From contig LR594586.1 in assembly GCA_901538445.1 (NCBI GenBank), positions 372,001 through 436,000 of the forward strand: a stretch of 64,000 nt of DNA, read 5' to 3'. The notes beneath the pieces were generated by a model, which was not told the DNA's origin, made no database searches, and saw nothing but the letters and a program-made list of their open reading frames with translations. Of the stretch, positions 9,396 to 17,507 are shown in pieces; within the stretch, counting starts at the first letter, position 1; each line of letters begins with the position of its first letter. This stretch comes from Gemmataceae bacterium. Its GTDB lineage: Bacteria; Planctomycetota; Planctomycetia; Gemmatales; Gemmataceae. Position numbers and translations under genes: made by a program.

Positions 9396-10081
9396 GGGGC
9401 GCTCCCGGGCGGGGTGAGTTCGTAGACCGCGACGGGCCGGGCGTCGGCCCCTTCCCCGATCGACCAGCGCGAGTGGGTGACGCCCCACCGCGCGGCTGCG
9501 AGTTCCTCGAGCAGGAGCAGCGACTCGGCCCGGAACGGGTCCGCGAGCAGCACGCGGCCGCCGGGCGCGAGGTTCCCCTCGAAGATGCGGCGCAGGTGCT
9601 CGTGGTTGCTGTGGGAGTACAGGATGTCGGACCCGATGAGCCAGTCGTACCGGGCGGGGTCGGTCCACGCGGCCCAGTCGTCCTCGCGGTACGCGATCCC
9701 GCGCGCCCCGTTCCGCTCGCCGTTGAGCTTGCAGACGTGCAGCGCGAGTTCGCTCCAGTCGCTCTGCACCACGGCGGCCCCGGTGGACGCCGCCACGATC
9801 CCGGGCAGGCCGGTGCCCGCCCCGAGTTCCATCACGCGCCGGCCGCGGAACTCGACGGCCCGGAGGGCGATCTCGTGCGAGAGCGCGATCGCGGCGGGCC
9901 ACAGCGCGACGCCGTAGGGCAGGTCGTTGGCCGACCGCTCCAGGTAGCGCGACTCATCGGCGCGGGTGACCACGGCGGCGGTGTACAGGACCGCCCAGTC
10001 GCGGCCGCCGACCGCGAGCCGGCACTCGCCGAGCGGGTAGTCGCCGATCGAGGTGCGGAGCACGTTCGCGGGCGTGGTCAC
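9392..10081 (-). CDS. Class I SAM-dependent methyltransferase (Nnt1/METTL21-like)
   Basis: The protein is 229 aa from GTG 10081, with a 4-bp overlap with the DUF1653 gene upstream. It has the Rossmann motif I RRVMELGAGTGLPGIVAA, an acidic strand-2 end (VVQSDWSELAL), and a motif-IV-like IGSDILYSHSNHEHL, where family-16 protein-lysine methyltransferases have a D-x-x-Y type sequence. The N-terminal PYGVALWPAAIALSHEI also fits that family. The target (protein lysine or small amine) cannot be told from sequence. Confidence 0.8.
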   Translation of the reverse strand: MTTPANVLRTSIGDYPLGECRLAVGGRDWAVLYTAAVVTRADESRYLERSANDLPYGVALWPAAIALSHEIALRAVEFRGRRVMELGAGTGLPGIVAASTGAAVVQSDWSELALHVCKLNGERNGARGIAYREDDWAAWTDPARYDWLIGSDILYSHSNHEHLRRIFEGNLAPGGRVLLADPFRAESLLLLEELAAARWGVTHSRWSIGEGADARPVAVYELTPPGSAP

Positions 10082-10299
10082 GATTTCACCCCCAGGTACG
10101 CGAACCGCGGCACCCGGCGGCCCTCGACGGTGACCGACTCGGTGAACATCGCGAGCGGCCGCACCCACAGGCCGCCGTCGCCGTACTCCGGGCGGTACAC
10201 GACGAGTTCCTCGTGCGTCTCGCTGTGCCGGGCGACGCCGACGACGGTGTACTCGTTCCCCTTGTAGTGCCGGTACCGGCCCGGCCGAACCGCGTCCAT
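10078..10299 (-). CDS. DUF1653-family small protein
   Basis: A 73-aa protein built of one small beta-rich domain. It carries the family pattern PGRYRHYKGNEYTVVGVARH, then an E-x-x-VVYRP strand and a LWVRPLAMF-type segment. DUF1653 (PF07866) proteins are SH3-like and uncharacterised. It is the first gene of the operon and its stop overlaps the methyltransferase start by 4 bp. The start ATG 10299 gives the normal family length. Confidence 0.85.
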   Translation of the reverse strand: MDAVRPGRYRHYKGNEYTVVGVARHSETHEELVVYRPEYGDGGLWVRPLAMFTESVTVEGRRVPRFAYLGVKS

Positions 10300-10413
10300 C
10301 TCGCGCCCTCACGTGCCGCCGGTCCACCGCCAACGGAAGCCGTCAGGATACGGACCCTCTCGGTCCGCGACACCCGGCCCGAACGGGCACGCTTGTTGCT
10401 GTACATATTGCCA

Positions 10414-10432
10414 GTTCACCACAGTGGTGAAC
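10414..10432. promoter_or_regulatory. 19-bp palindrome, candidate operator
   Basis: GTTCACCAC-A-GTGGTGAAC has 9-bp perfect arms around one base. It lies just downstream of a TATA-like TACATAT at about 10401-10407 and about 20 bp before the ATG of the DUF3072 gene. A repressor bound here would block transcription start. The regulator is not identified. Confidence 0.5.
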
Positions 10433-10453
10433 GGGACCGCCAAGGAGACCGCC

Positions 10454-10702
10454 ATGTCCGCGAAGAACACGAACGCCCCGGCCGCCAAGGACCCCGCTGA
10501 GTGGGTGACGGGCGACGAGCCGATGACCGGTCCGCAGGAGTCGTACCTTCATACGCTGGCCCGCGAGGCCGGCGCCGAGGTACCCGCCGACCTCACCAAG
10601 GCCGAGGCGTCCGAAAAGATCGAGGAGTTGCAGGAGGAAACGGGACGGGGCAAGCCCGCGGCACGGCCCCGAAAGGCGTCCCCCAGGAAGAAGGCGTCGT
10701 AG
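10454..10702 (+). CDS. DUF3072-like small protein
   Basis: This 82-aa hydrophilic protein contains DEPMTGPQESYLHTLAREAG followed by an amphipathic helix (DLTKAEASEKIEELQ) and a basic KKAS tail. The MTGxQxxYLxTL core matches DUF3072 (PF11272), a short family of unknown role. ATG 10454 was chosen because AAGGAG lies about 7 bases upstream; the longer frame has no such site. The basic, lysine/proline-rich tail suggests possible nucleic-acid contact, which is only an inference. Confidence 0.75.
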   Translation: MSAKNTNAPAAKDPAEWVTGDEPMTGPQESYLHTLAREAGAEVPADLTKAEASEKIEELQEETGRGKPAARPRKASPRKKAS

Positions 10703-10715
10703 CCGCGTTCCCGGG

Positions 10716-10970
10716 TTACGCCTTCTGGAGGTTGCCGGCGGGGACGACGACGAGCGCCCCGTCGTCGAGGCGGACCAGGTGGTTGTTCGGCGGCCGCTTC
10801 TCGCCCGGTCGCTTCGGCTTGTACGCCGGCACGGCCGGCACACCCGCAGGCCGCTCGCGACCGGCCCGCGCGACGACCGTGCCCAGGCGGTCGTGGTGCG
10901 GGGCCGCGGCGCGCGACCGGGCGGCGTAGCGCAGGCGGACGCGGGTGCCGGGTGTGGGGTGCGAGAGCAT
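10716..10970 (-). CDS. Small hypothetical SH3-like protein
   Basis: The frame codes for 84 aa from ATG 10970. It is basic and proline-rich, with two strand-like blocks (PGTRVRLRYAARS and LVRLDDGALVVVPAGNLQKA) that suggest a small SH3-like barrel broken by a Lys/Pro loop. It converges on the DUF3072 gene with only 13 bp between stops. No named family is recognised, but the amino-acid pattern is protein-like and no better frame exists on the other strand. Confidence 0.6.
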   Translation of the reverse strand: MLSHPTPGTRVRLRYAARSRAAAPHHDRLGTVVARAGRERPAGVPAVPAYKPKRPGEKRPPNNHLVRLDDGALVVVPAGNLQKA

Positions 10971-11047
10971 GGGAACCGGTTCGGGTGTGCTATCACGTCA
11001 TCGGGTCCTGTAGTATACCCGCACCCTGCCCCCCTCCGAGATCCCTC

Positions 11048-12052
11048 ATGCCCGCACTTCGGTTCTGCGCTGCCGCGCTCGCGTTCGGCCTCGCAACAGC
11101 CACCGTCCCCGCTGCCGGCCAGCCCGCCAAGAAGGGCGCCGACGGGTGGTTCCTCGCCGTCGGCCACGGCGGGCACCGGATGCTCTCCCGCGACGGCAAG
11201 ACGTGGGAGAAGCACCAGTCGTGGGGCGAGCCGAAGCACGACCAGAACGACCTCAACGTCGCGGCGAACTTCAAGGGCGCGTTCTACGCCGGCGGCGGGT
11301 TCTTCAGCGGCCGGATGACCGCGACCCGCGACGGCGAGAAGTGGTCCGACGGCGTACTCCCCGGCAGCTCGCCGATCTTCGGCCTCGAAGTGCTCGACGA
11401 CGTGCTGTACGCGGTCGACCTGCGCGGCGTCGTGTTCAAGACGACCGACGGCGAGAAGTGGGAGCTGGTCGCGCGCTCGGAGATGCCGAGCAAGACGCAC
11501 TGGATCCGCGGAACGGCCCAGGGCAACGGGATCATCCTCGGCTCGGGCGACTTCGGCCCGGTGATGGCGTTCGACCCGAAGACGAGCAAGATCACCGTCA
11601 CGCAGATGGCCGGCCAGGTGGACAAGCAACCGGGCATCAACCGCGTCGCGTTCGGCAACGGCGTGTTCGTGGTCGTCGGTCAGGCCGGGTTGATCGCGGT
11701 GAGCAGTGACGGCAAGAAGTGGGAGAACAACGCGGTGAACGCCGACCGGCCCGACTTCGACTGCGTGACGTTCACCGGCAAGGAGTTCGTCGCGACGCAC
11801 GCGAAGGGGTTCCTCCGCTCGACCGACGGCCGCACATGGGCGAAGGGCGAGGGCACGATGCCGCGGCAGGTGCGGCGGGTGAACGGGTGGCTCTACGGGT
11901 ACGGGTGGCCGCCGAGCAAGATCAGCCGCAGCGAGGACGGCGCGAAGTGGGAGCCGGTGCCGAACGAGAAGAACTGGCAGGGGAAGGCCTACGCCTTCGG
12001 GCCGCTCGCGGGCGGCGAGCCCCCCGCGGTGCCGCAGCCGAAGAAGAAGTGA
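11048..12052 (+). CDS. Secreted beta-propeller (sialidase/YCF48-like repeats)
   Basis: This 334-aa protein starts at ATG 11048 with a signal peptide (MPALRFCAAALAFGLATATV). The mature part has repeated blade signatures of the type SRDGKTWEKH, TRDGEKWSDG, TTDGEKWELV, SSDGKKWENN, STDGRTWAKG and SEDGAKWEPV, one about every 40-60 residues. Such D-G-x-x-W repeats are the Asp-box/BNR pattern of sialidase-like propellers. No catalytic residues of sialidases are apparent, so it probably binds or scaffolds outside the cytoplasm. It ends in a Pro/Lys tail. Confidence 0.75.
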   Translation: MPALRFCAAALAFGLATATVPAAGQPAKKGADGWFLAVGHGGHRMLSRDGKTWEKHQSWGEPKHDQNDLNVAANFKGAFYAGGGFFSGRMTATRDGEKWSDGVLPGSSPIFGLEVLDDVLYAVDLRGVVFKTTDGEKWELVARSEMPSKTHWIRGTAQGNGIILGSGDFGPVMAFDPKTSKITVTQMAGQVDKQPGINRVAFGNGVFVVVGQAGLIAVSSDGKKWENNAVNADRPDFDCVTFTGKEFVATHAKGFLRSTDGRTWAKGEGTMPRQVRRVNGWLYGYGWPPSKISRSEDGAKWEPVPNEKNWQGKAYAFGPLAGGEPPAVPQPKKK

Positions 12053-12069
12053 GGCGGGCAAAGCCTCCT

Positions 12070-12132
12070 GGCGAGCCGCGTCAGTGATGACGCGGGTGAC
12101 GCTCACCCGCGTCATCACTGACGCGGCTCGCC
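12070..12132. terminator. Long perfect hairpin, probable bidirectional terminator
   Basis: Arms 12070-12099 and 12103-12132 are perfectly complementary over 30 bp with a 3-nt loop. The hairpin sits between the convergent propeller gene and the VIT-vWA-PP2C gene. It has no U-run. Confidence 0.7.
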
Positions 12133-12138
12133 AACACA

Positions 12139-15100
12139 TCACGTCGTCCGCTTGATGTGGTACGCCCGGCTGTCGCCGACGTTGGCGACGAACATCATCG
12201 GCACGCCGGTGCGCCACGCGCACAGCACGATCGTCGAGCCCATGTTCGCTAGGTTCGGGTCGGCCGCGCTCATCGCCATGATCTCCTCGTTAACCCGCAC
12301 GATCGCGTCGCGGATCGCGGCCTTGATCCCGTTCGCACTGACGAGCCCCGGGAGGCTCGCGGCGAGCAGTTTGCCGAGCGACTCCACGGCCGTTCTGCTC
12401 GCGACTTCGCCGGCCGCGAGCCCGCCCATGCCGTCGGCGACGAGGCACACGGTCCAGTCGCCGAACCGCACCACCGCAACGGCGTCCTCGTTGTTCTCGC
12501 GGTAGTTCCCCTGGTGGCTGCACGAACCAGTCGCGAGCGTACCGTCGGCCTCGACGACCGCAATGACACACGAGGCGTTGTCGCGCGAGCCGTTGTCGAG
12601 CGCGACTTGCGCGAGGCCGTCGGCACACGCTTGCGGGTCGGTCGCGGCCCGCGCGTAAGCGAGCAGATCCTGGTCGGGCACGACGCCGGATACGCCGTCG
12701 GTGCAGAGCACGAACCGGTCGCCCGCACCCCCCGGAACGACGAGCACCTCCGGCCCCTCGCCGACTTCATTGCTGCCGAGGTACTTCCACAGCACGTTCT
12801 TGACACGGTGGTCCTTCAACTCTTCCCGCGTGATGGTCTTCGATTCCACCAGCGCTTGGATGAGGTCGTGGTCGGTGCTGAGCTGAGCGATTTCGGCTTT
12901 GGCTGCGGGTTCGGGGGCCGCCTGACTCCCGATCCTCGACGCGGACTCCTGGCCCGACTTGCTCTCGGGGCCGCGCGGCGGCGCGCCGAGACCCGCGGGG
13001 GTCGGTGCGACGGGCCGCGAGATGTCCGGTAGAGTCATTTTCTGGCCGCGGGCGCTGGCCTGTCGCAACCGCTCGATCACCTCTGGAGTCAGCTTCGTCT
13101 GCGCACCCGCAGCACCAGGGCGACCGGGTGCGGGTTGGGCTGCGGCCGGCTTCGCCGGGAGGGCCTTCCGAATGGGAGCCGACCGTCGCTTCGCCATGTC
13201 AGCGGCAGGCGGCGCACACGGTGCCGGGGCGCACAAGGATTGCGGCGCGGCCGCGCCAAAGCTCGCCGCACCCGCGATCCGGGCACCCCAACGCACCGCG
13301 CTTTCCACCCAGCCGGCCGGCGCCTCGACCGGCTGGGCGACCGCGTGGACCTCGCCCCCGGCGTTCACGACCTCGGTGCGGTCCACGGCGACGAACGCGG
13401 TGAAGCGACACAGCACGCCGAAGCGCAGCGACGTCTCTACGATCTGCTTCGCGAGCTTCGCATCGGAGGTGATCGCGAACTGGTCTTCGAGCGCGCGCAC
13501 CCTGCCCCGTGCCCAGGCGTGTTCAACGGCCGGAGCCTCGGCGACGGCCGCGGGCGGGCTGGCGTGCCACGGCTCGCCGTCGGAGCCGCCGGCCTTCACC
13601 GAGATGCTGCCCGGCGTGCCGCGATAGCGTCCGAAGACTGTCAGCGCGCTGCCTGCGAACAGGTCGGGCAATCGCGCTGGTGTGACGGTGTCGCGGACGA
13701 TGTTCAGGTCGCCCCCGAGCTTCACGTCCATCAGGACCGGCATCCCCAGGTGCCGGTGAACGCGGTCGGTGACTTCGTCGAGCCGCGCTTCGGACTCGAT
13801 CAACTCGCACGCCCCGCGGCCCAGCCCCGCGAGCCGGTTCAGGAAGCCGGCGTTCACCGCCTGATCGATACCGAGCGCGAACACCCGTGCGCCGCGGATG
13901 CGGGTCGAGAGGTGATTGAGAATCTGGTCCTCGTTGCCGATCTGCCCGTCGGTGACTAGCACAAGAATCCGCTCGCGCTCGGAACTCGTCTCGCGGAGCG
14001 CCTCGGCCGCGTGTTCGAGCGGAACGGCCATCTCGGTCCCGCCGCGGGCGTCGAGCGTCGCGAAGAACTGGTCGGCGAGGTAGCGGTTGCGGTCGGTCGC
14101 TTCGACGAGGTTCCGCGACTCGAACCCCGGCGGAACGTCGATGCGGTCGTCGAACGCGAGTGCGGCGAAGCGGTCCCGCGGCGTGAGCGTCTCGACCATG
14201 CGGGCCATCGCCCGGCGTGCCGCGACCATCTTCCACCCGCCCATGCTGCCCGAGCGGTCCAGCACGAACGCCACGTCTCGCGGCCGCTGCCTCGCGGCGA
14301 GTCCGGCGGGCGGCACCAGCGTCAGGGCGAACGTCCCTTCCCCCGCGGCCTTCTGGTCCGGCGTGCAGATCAGCGACGCCGTGACCGCCGCCCCGCCCAC
14401 CTTCCACCGCAGCACGAAGTCGCGGTCGAGCCGCTCGCCGGGGTGCAGCGCGACGCGGTGCGTGCCGTGGGCGTTGGTCGATTCGAGGACCGCGTGCAGG
14501 CTACACCGGAAGTCGGTCGCCGGCGGTTGCGGGTCGATTTCGAGGCTGAGTGCGAGCCGCACGGGGTTCGGGTAACCCGGCAGCAGAACGGCCGGCGTGA
14601 TGCGCGAGGCATCGGGCACCGCGTCGGTATCGGGAGCGGTGCCGGTGCCGACCTGTGAGCGTTCGAGCGCCGCGCCCGGGATGTACCGCGGCGCGACGAC
14701 GAGCGGGAAGCGGAACGTCGCCTCGCCGTCGTGAAACGCGATCGGCCCCGAGAGGTCGAGCCGCACGGTCGCCGTCTCGCCCGGCATCAGGTTCCCGACC
14801 CGCATCGTGAACACGTCCGGCCGGTCTTCCTCCGCAATCGCGGCGCGGTGCCCGGCCTGGATCGCCTCGGCGTACTCCTGCCGCGCCTGCTCGCGCTCCT
14901 TGAGTTGCCCCTCGATCACCCGCCCCGCGACCTCGAACCGGAACCGCGTCACCGCGAACCGGTCCGGCAGCGGGAACACGTAGGTCGCTTCGAGGGGCTC
15001 GTCGTGGCTGTTCACGAACGTCTGCGTCACCGCGTTGCGCACGAGCAACCCCGTGACGCGGCCGCGGACCTCCAGCGCCGCGAGCGGCAGGTTCCCGCGA

Positions 15101-15192
15101 CTCGTACTCATCGAACCGAAGCCCGACTCCCCCGACCCGGGAGCGGCACAGCGGACCTCGTCGTCGGTCAGGCACGGAAGCGCGTTGGTCAT
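12139..15192 (-). CDS. VIT-vWA protein fused to a circularly permuted PP2C phosphatase
   Basis: This 1017-aa protein has three parts. Residues about 30-160 are a VIT domain (TQTFVNSHDEPLEATYVFPL and QEYAEAIQAGHRAAI). Residues about 305-475 are a von Willebrand A domain with an intact metal-site motif DRSGSMGG near residue 311. A Pro/Ala-rich linker covers about 640-765. Residues about 768-1017 form a Ser/Thr phosphatase of the PP2C type in permuted order. The usual C-terminal half comes first (QLSTDHDL, NVLWKYLG, LCTDGVSG near 828, GSRDN near 867). The usual N-terminal half follows (NYRENNEDA near 897, ADGMGG near 917, VGDSRAY near 1002), and the chain stops there. All metal-binding aspartates are present. 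The gene overlaps the stop of the MerR gene by 4 bp (ATGA), with GGAG upstream. The protein probably acts in signalling or surveillance; the partner is unknown. Confidence 0.88.
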   Translation of the reverse strand: MTNALPCLTDDEVRCAAPGSGESGFGSMSTSRGNLPLAALEVRGRVTGLLVRNAVTQTFVNSHDEPLEATYVFPLPDRFAVTRFRFEVAGRVIEGQLKEREQARQEYAEAIQAGHRAAIAEEDRPDVFTMRVGNLMPGETATVRLDLSGPIAFHDGEATFRFPLVVAPRYIPGAALERSQVGTGTAPDTDAVPDASRITPAVLLPGYPNPVRLALSLEIDPQPPATDFRCSLHAVLESTNAHGTHRVALHPGERLDRDFVLRWKVGGAAVTASLICTPDQKAAGEGTFALTLVPPAGLAARQRPRDVAFVLDRSGSMGGWKMVAARRAMARMVETLTPRDRFAALAFDDRIDVPPGFESRNLVEATDRNRYLADQFFATLDARGGTEMAVPLEHAAEALRETSSERERILVLVTDGQIGNEDQILNHLSTRIRGARVFALGIDQAVNAGFLNRLAGLGRGACELIESEARLDEVTDRVHRHLGMPVLMDVKLGGDLNIVRDTVTPARLPDLFAGSALTVFGRYRGTPGSISVKAGGSDGEPWHASPPAAVAEAPAVEHAWARGRVRALEDQFAITSDAKLAKQIVETSLRFGVLCRFTAFVAVDRTEVVNAGGEVHAVAQPVEAPAGWVESAVRWGARIAGAASFGAAAPQSLCAPAPCAPPAADMAKRRSAPIRKALPAKPAAAQPAPGRPGAAGAQTKLTPEVIERLRQASARGQKMTLPDISRPVAPTPAGLGAPPRGPESKSGQESASRIGSQAAPEPAAKAEIAQLSTDHDLIQALVESKTITREELKDHRVKNVLWKYLGSNEVGEGPEVLVVPGGAGDRFVLCTDGVSGVVPDQDLLAYARAATDPQACADGLAQVALDNGSRDNASCVIAVVEADGTLATGSCSHQGNYRENNEDAVAVVRFGDWTVCLVADGMGGLAAGEVASRTAVESLGKLLAASLPGLVSANGIKAAIRDAIVRVNEEIMAMSAADPNLANMGSTIVLCAWRTGVPMMFVANVGDSRAYHIKRTT

Positions 15193-15785
15193 GTGGTCTC
15201 CTGGTCAGGGGTTGGTGGTTGCGTGTGAATCATGCGGAGCAATGGCCCGGCTGCGGCCCGGAGTGCGGCGGCGTGTTCGGCGGAGATCGGCTCGGCCGCC
15301 TCGACCACCAGCGACACGGTGTCGGACAGCCGAACGAGCTGAAGTGTTCGGGCACCGGAGGGAGCGGCTACCGGAGCCGGCGGCGTGGCCCAGAACGCGC
15401 CGGGTGCGGGCCGCGCCGCGACCGCCTCGGCGCTCTCCTTCGCGGCCGGTTGCTCGATCACGGCCGGCAAGCGAGCGATCGGTTCCAGCGCCTTGTCGGA
15501 GAGGCCGACGAGTTGCTGCTGCACCTCGACCAGCGACTTGCCCGCGGCCTGGAGGCGCTTCACGGAGACGACCTGGAGCAGGTGCCTCCGACTGTACAAG
15601 GCCGTTCGGCCCCGCATCTCGGCCGGCGGATCGACCAGCCCGAGCGAGGCGTAGTAGCGGATCGTGCGGGCGTCGGGCACGTCGCGGACCTGGCCGTTGC
15701 GTGCGCCGTCGTAGTCGATGGCCAGCGCCCGTTCAACGGCGGCCCCAAGTTCGGCGATCGTCCAGCGTGCAGCGTGCGACTTCAT
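15189..15785 (-). CDS. MerR-type transcriptional regulator
   Basis: The protein has 198 aa from ATG 15785. An N-terminal winged helix (WTIAELGAAVERAL, then RTIRYYASLGLVDPP and YSRRHLLQVVSVKRLQAAG) matches the MerR DNA-binding domain, followed by a short helix and a Pro/Ala-rich linker. The C-terminal part (LVRLSDTVSLVVEAAEPISA) is a small beta-rich segment with no metal-binding cysteines, so it is not a classic metal sensor. The upstream frame extension to TTG 15821 would place the start inside the -35 box and is rejected. It is first in an operon with the phosphatase fusion, which it probably controls together with itself. Confidence 0.8.
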   Translation of the reverse strand: MKSHAARWTIAELGAAVERALAIDYDGARNGQVRDVPDARTIRYYASLGLVDPPAEMRGRTALYSRRHLLQVVSVKRLQAAGKSLVEVQQQLVGLSDKALEPIARLPAVIEQPAAKESAEAVAARPAPGAFWATPPAPVAAPSGARTLQLVRLSDTVSLVVEAAEPISAEHAAALRAAAGPLLRMIHTQPPTPDQETT

Positions 15786-15791
15786 GCCGAC

Positions 15792-15821
15792 AGTATACGA
15801 CACTGTTTCATTCACTGTCAA
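15792..15821 (-). promoter_or_regulatory. Sigma-70 promoter giving a leaderless mRNA for the MerR operon
   Basis: On the minus strand TTGACA (15821-15816) and TATACT (15797-15792) are separated by 18 bp, close to consensus. The ATG at 15785 begins 7 bases after the -10 box, exactly where transcription would start. The ACAGTG sequence occurs twice in the spacer region (about 15819-15814 and 15807-15802) and an inverted ACTGTC overlaps the end of the -10 box. These are possible regulator half-sites. Confidence 0.75.
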
Positions 15822-16042
15822 TTTAACTCAGGCGATTCCGCGAAGTGTTGCTTTGTTCGCCGCAAGACGCGGAACATTCTGAGAATCGGTGGCGGAATGC
15901 GTCGGCGTGATTGCAGAAAGGCGAGGGCCGCCAACGAGAAGAGACGACCGACAGCGCGAGAGCCACAGGGCACCACGCGGTGCGCCCATCCGACTCCGGC
16001 ACCGTCACTCGATTCCGCCACCGGTTCCAATAATCCGACATG
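15822..16042. other. Gene-free stretch upstream of the dispersed element
   Basis: No convincing coding frame is seen here. An 11-bp inverted repeat (GGTGGCGGAAT at 15888-15898, complement at 16012-16022) brackets much of it. The sequence is less GC-rich than its surroundings near 15822-15860, the upstream side of the MerR promoter. Confidence 0.5.
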
Positions 16043-16360
16043 GTGTCGCGCCGCGCCGGGCGTTACGATGGTATTGATGATTCAAGGAGTCTTTCTTCTG
16101 ACGAATCGTTCTTTGGTTCTGGAGAGTTGACCGTGGTTCTGAAGAGTTTCGCGTGATTCTGGAGAGTTTTGGCTGATTCTGGAGAGTTTTCGATGGTTCT
16201 GGAGCCCCCACCCCCCACTTCCCCCAGAACCATTTTCCACCACACCACCTTCCACACACGCGCAACCGATGCGCCGCAGGTCGCCACTGCCAGCGGTCGG
16301 TGCGAAGCCAATTCTTGTTAACTGCAAACTGTAGCCGGCCGCTGTGTGGCCGGGCGTGTG
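16043..16360 (+). repeat. Dispersed non-coding element, copy 1
   Basis: This copy starts with GTGTCGCGC at 16043, holds five TTCTGRAG-type cores at a 20-bp period (16117, 16137, 16157, 16177, 16197), then a C-rich block (CCCCACCCCCCACTTCCC) and an AGAACCATTT block. It ends with CTGTAGCCGGCC at 16329. Copy 2 at 28628-28985 carries the same blocks in the same order on the opposite strand. The distance from GTGTCGCGC to CTGTAGCCGG is 286 bp here and 287 bp there. The 20-bp period is not a multiple of 3 and both strands have stops, so it is unlikely to code for protein. Confidence 0.8.
16115..16206 (+). repeat. 20-bp tandem repeat array inside copy 1
   Basis: Four and a half units of the form GGTTCTGGAGAGTTTTCGAT are arranged with an exact 20-bp period. 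The units differ at 2-6 positions, mostly in the last seven bases, while GATTCTGGAGAGTTT is well kept. Confidence 0.85.
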
Positions 16361-16400
16361 CGAGTCGGTACGCCGCGATTCGGGATCGGAAGTGTTCGGT

Positions 16401-17507
16401 TCAGATGACGGGCTGCGGAGGGGCGACCCCGAACTTCGCGGCGAACGGTGCGAGCGCGTCGAGGATCCCGGGGTAGAGCGCAACGCCTTCGGCCAGCGCA
16501 CGGCGCTTGCGGTCGAGGCCGCGCTCGCCGGGGAGCCGCACCGCGTCCACGCCCGGGGCCGGGGGGGTGGCCTTGCACGCGGCCGCGAGCCACGAGGTCT
16601 CGCGCGTGAAGGCGTCGCGGCCGCCGAACGCGCCCGGGTCGATCACCTGCACGAACACCGCCGCGCCGAGACCGCTCGGGGCCTCGGCCCGCCCGAATCC
16701 GCCGAGCCCCTGCGTCAGCGCCTCGATCATCAGCGCGAGCCCGTACCCCTTGTGCCCGTGGTCGGACCCCCCGACCGGGAGGAGCGCCCCCGGGGCGTCG
16801 CCGACGAGCGCGTTCGGGTCGTCGGTCGGCACTCCTTCTGCGTCCACCGCCCACAAGCCCGGGAACCGCTTCCCCTCGCGGCGCAGCCGACCGGCCATGC
16901 CGTTCGTAGTGATCGACGCGCTCACGTCAATCAGGATGGGGTCGCCGCCGGTCGGGATCCCGACCGCGAGCGGGTTCGGGGTGTACACCGCGCGGCGGCC
17001 GCCGAACGGGGCGACGCTCGCCGCGGCCGGGTCGGAGCTGGCGACGGTGACCATCATCCCGCGGTCGGTGGCCCTCTGGAGGAACGCCGCGAGGCAACCG
17101 ATGTGGTGGCTCCGCCGCACGACGACGGTGCCGACGCCGTAGGTCGCGGCGCGGTCGGCGGCGAGACCGACGGCCCGCGCCGCGAGCCACACGCCCGGGA
17201 GCCGCCGGCCGTCCCAGGTCACGCACGCGCCGCGGTCCGCGACCGCCTCCGGCTCGCCCCGGGGCGACATCGCACCGGCCTCCAGCTCGGCCAGGTAGAC
17301 CGACGCGAGCTGGAGCCCGTGCGTCGTGTGGCCCAGGAGGTCGGCTTCCACCAGCCCGCGGGCGATCACGTCGGGCTTGTCGCCGTCGCACCCGGCGGCC
17401 GCGAACAGCGCAGCGGCGAACTCGACGAGTGCTGTGGCGGGGTATCGAACGTCGCCCCCGGCCGGGGGCGTGGCATCTGGCGTCATGGACGAACATCTCG
17501 GTATCAT
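16401..17507 (-). CDS. Malate/L-lactate dehydrogenase family (Ldh_2) NAD(P)-dependent oxidoreductase
   Basis: This 368-aa protein belongs to PF02615, the type-2 malate/lactate/ureidoglycolate dehydrogenases that do not share the classical Rossmann fold. Visible family marks are ADLLGHTTHGLQLA, VVVRRSHHIGCLAAF, PNPLAVGIPTGGDPILIDVS and DHGHKGYGLALMIEALTQ. The substrate cannot be decided from sequence. Its ATG overlaps the stop of the HAD gene (TGATG), which supports coupled translation; ATG 17486 with the same frame is the alternative start. Length is normal for the family. Confidence 0.85.
   Translation of the reverse strand: MIPRCSSMTPDATPPAGGDVRYPATALVEFAAALFAAAGCDGDKPDVIARGLVEADLLGHTTHGLQLASVYLAELEAGAMSPRGEPEAVADRGACVTWDGRRLPGVWLAARAVGLAADRAATYGVGTVVVRRSHHIGCLAAFLQRATDRGMMVTVASSDPAAASVAPFGGRRAVYTPNPLAVGIPTGGDPILIDVSASITTNGMAGRLRREGKRFPGLWAVDAEGVPTDDPNALVGDAPGALLPVGGSDHGHKGYGLALMIEALTQGLGGFGRAEAPSGLGAAVFVQVIDPGAFGGRDAFTRETSWLAAACKATPPAPGVDAVRLPGERGLDRKRRALAEGVALYPGILDALAPFAAKFGVAPPQPVI

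Noticed and set aside
16115..16206. 20-bp repeats considered as a CRISPR array
   Set aside because: The units are directly adjacent and diverged, with no spacers, no leader and no cas genes.
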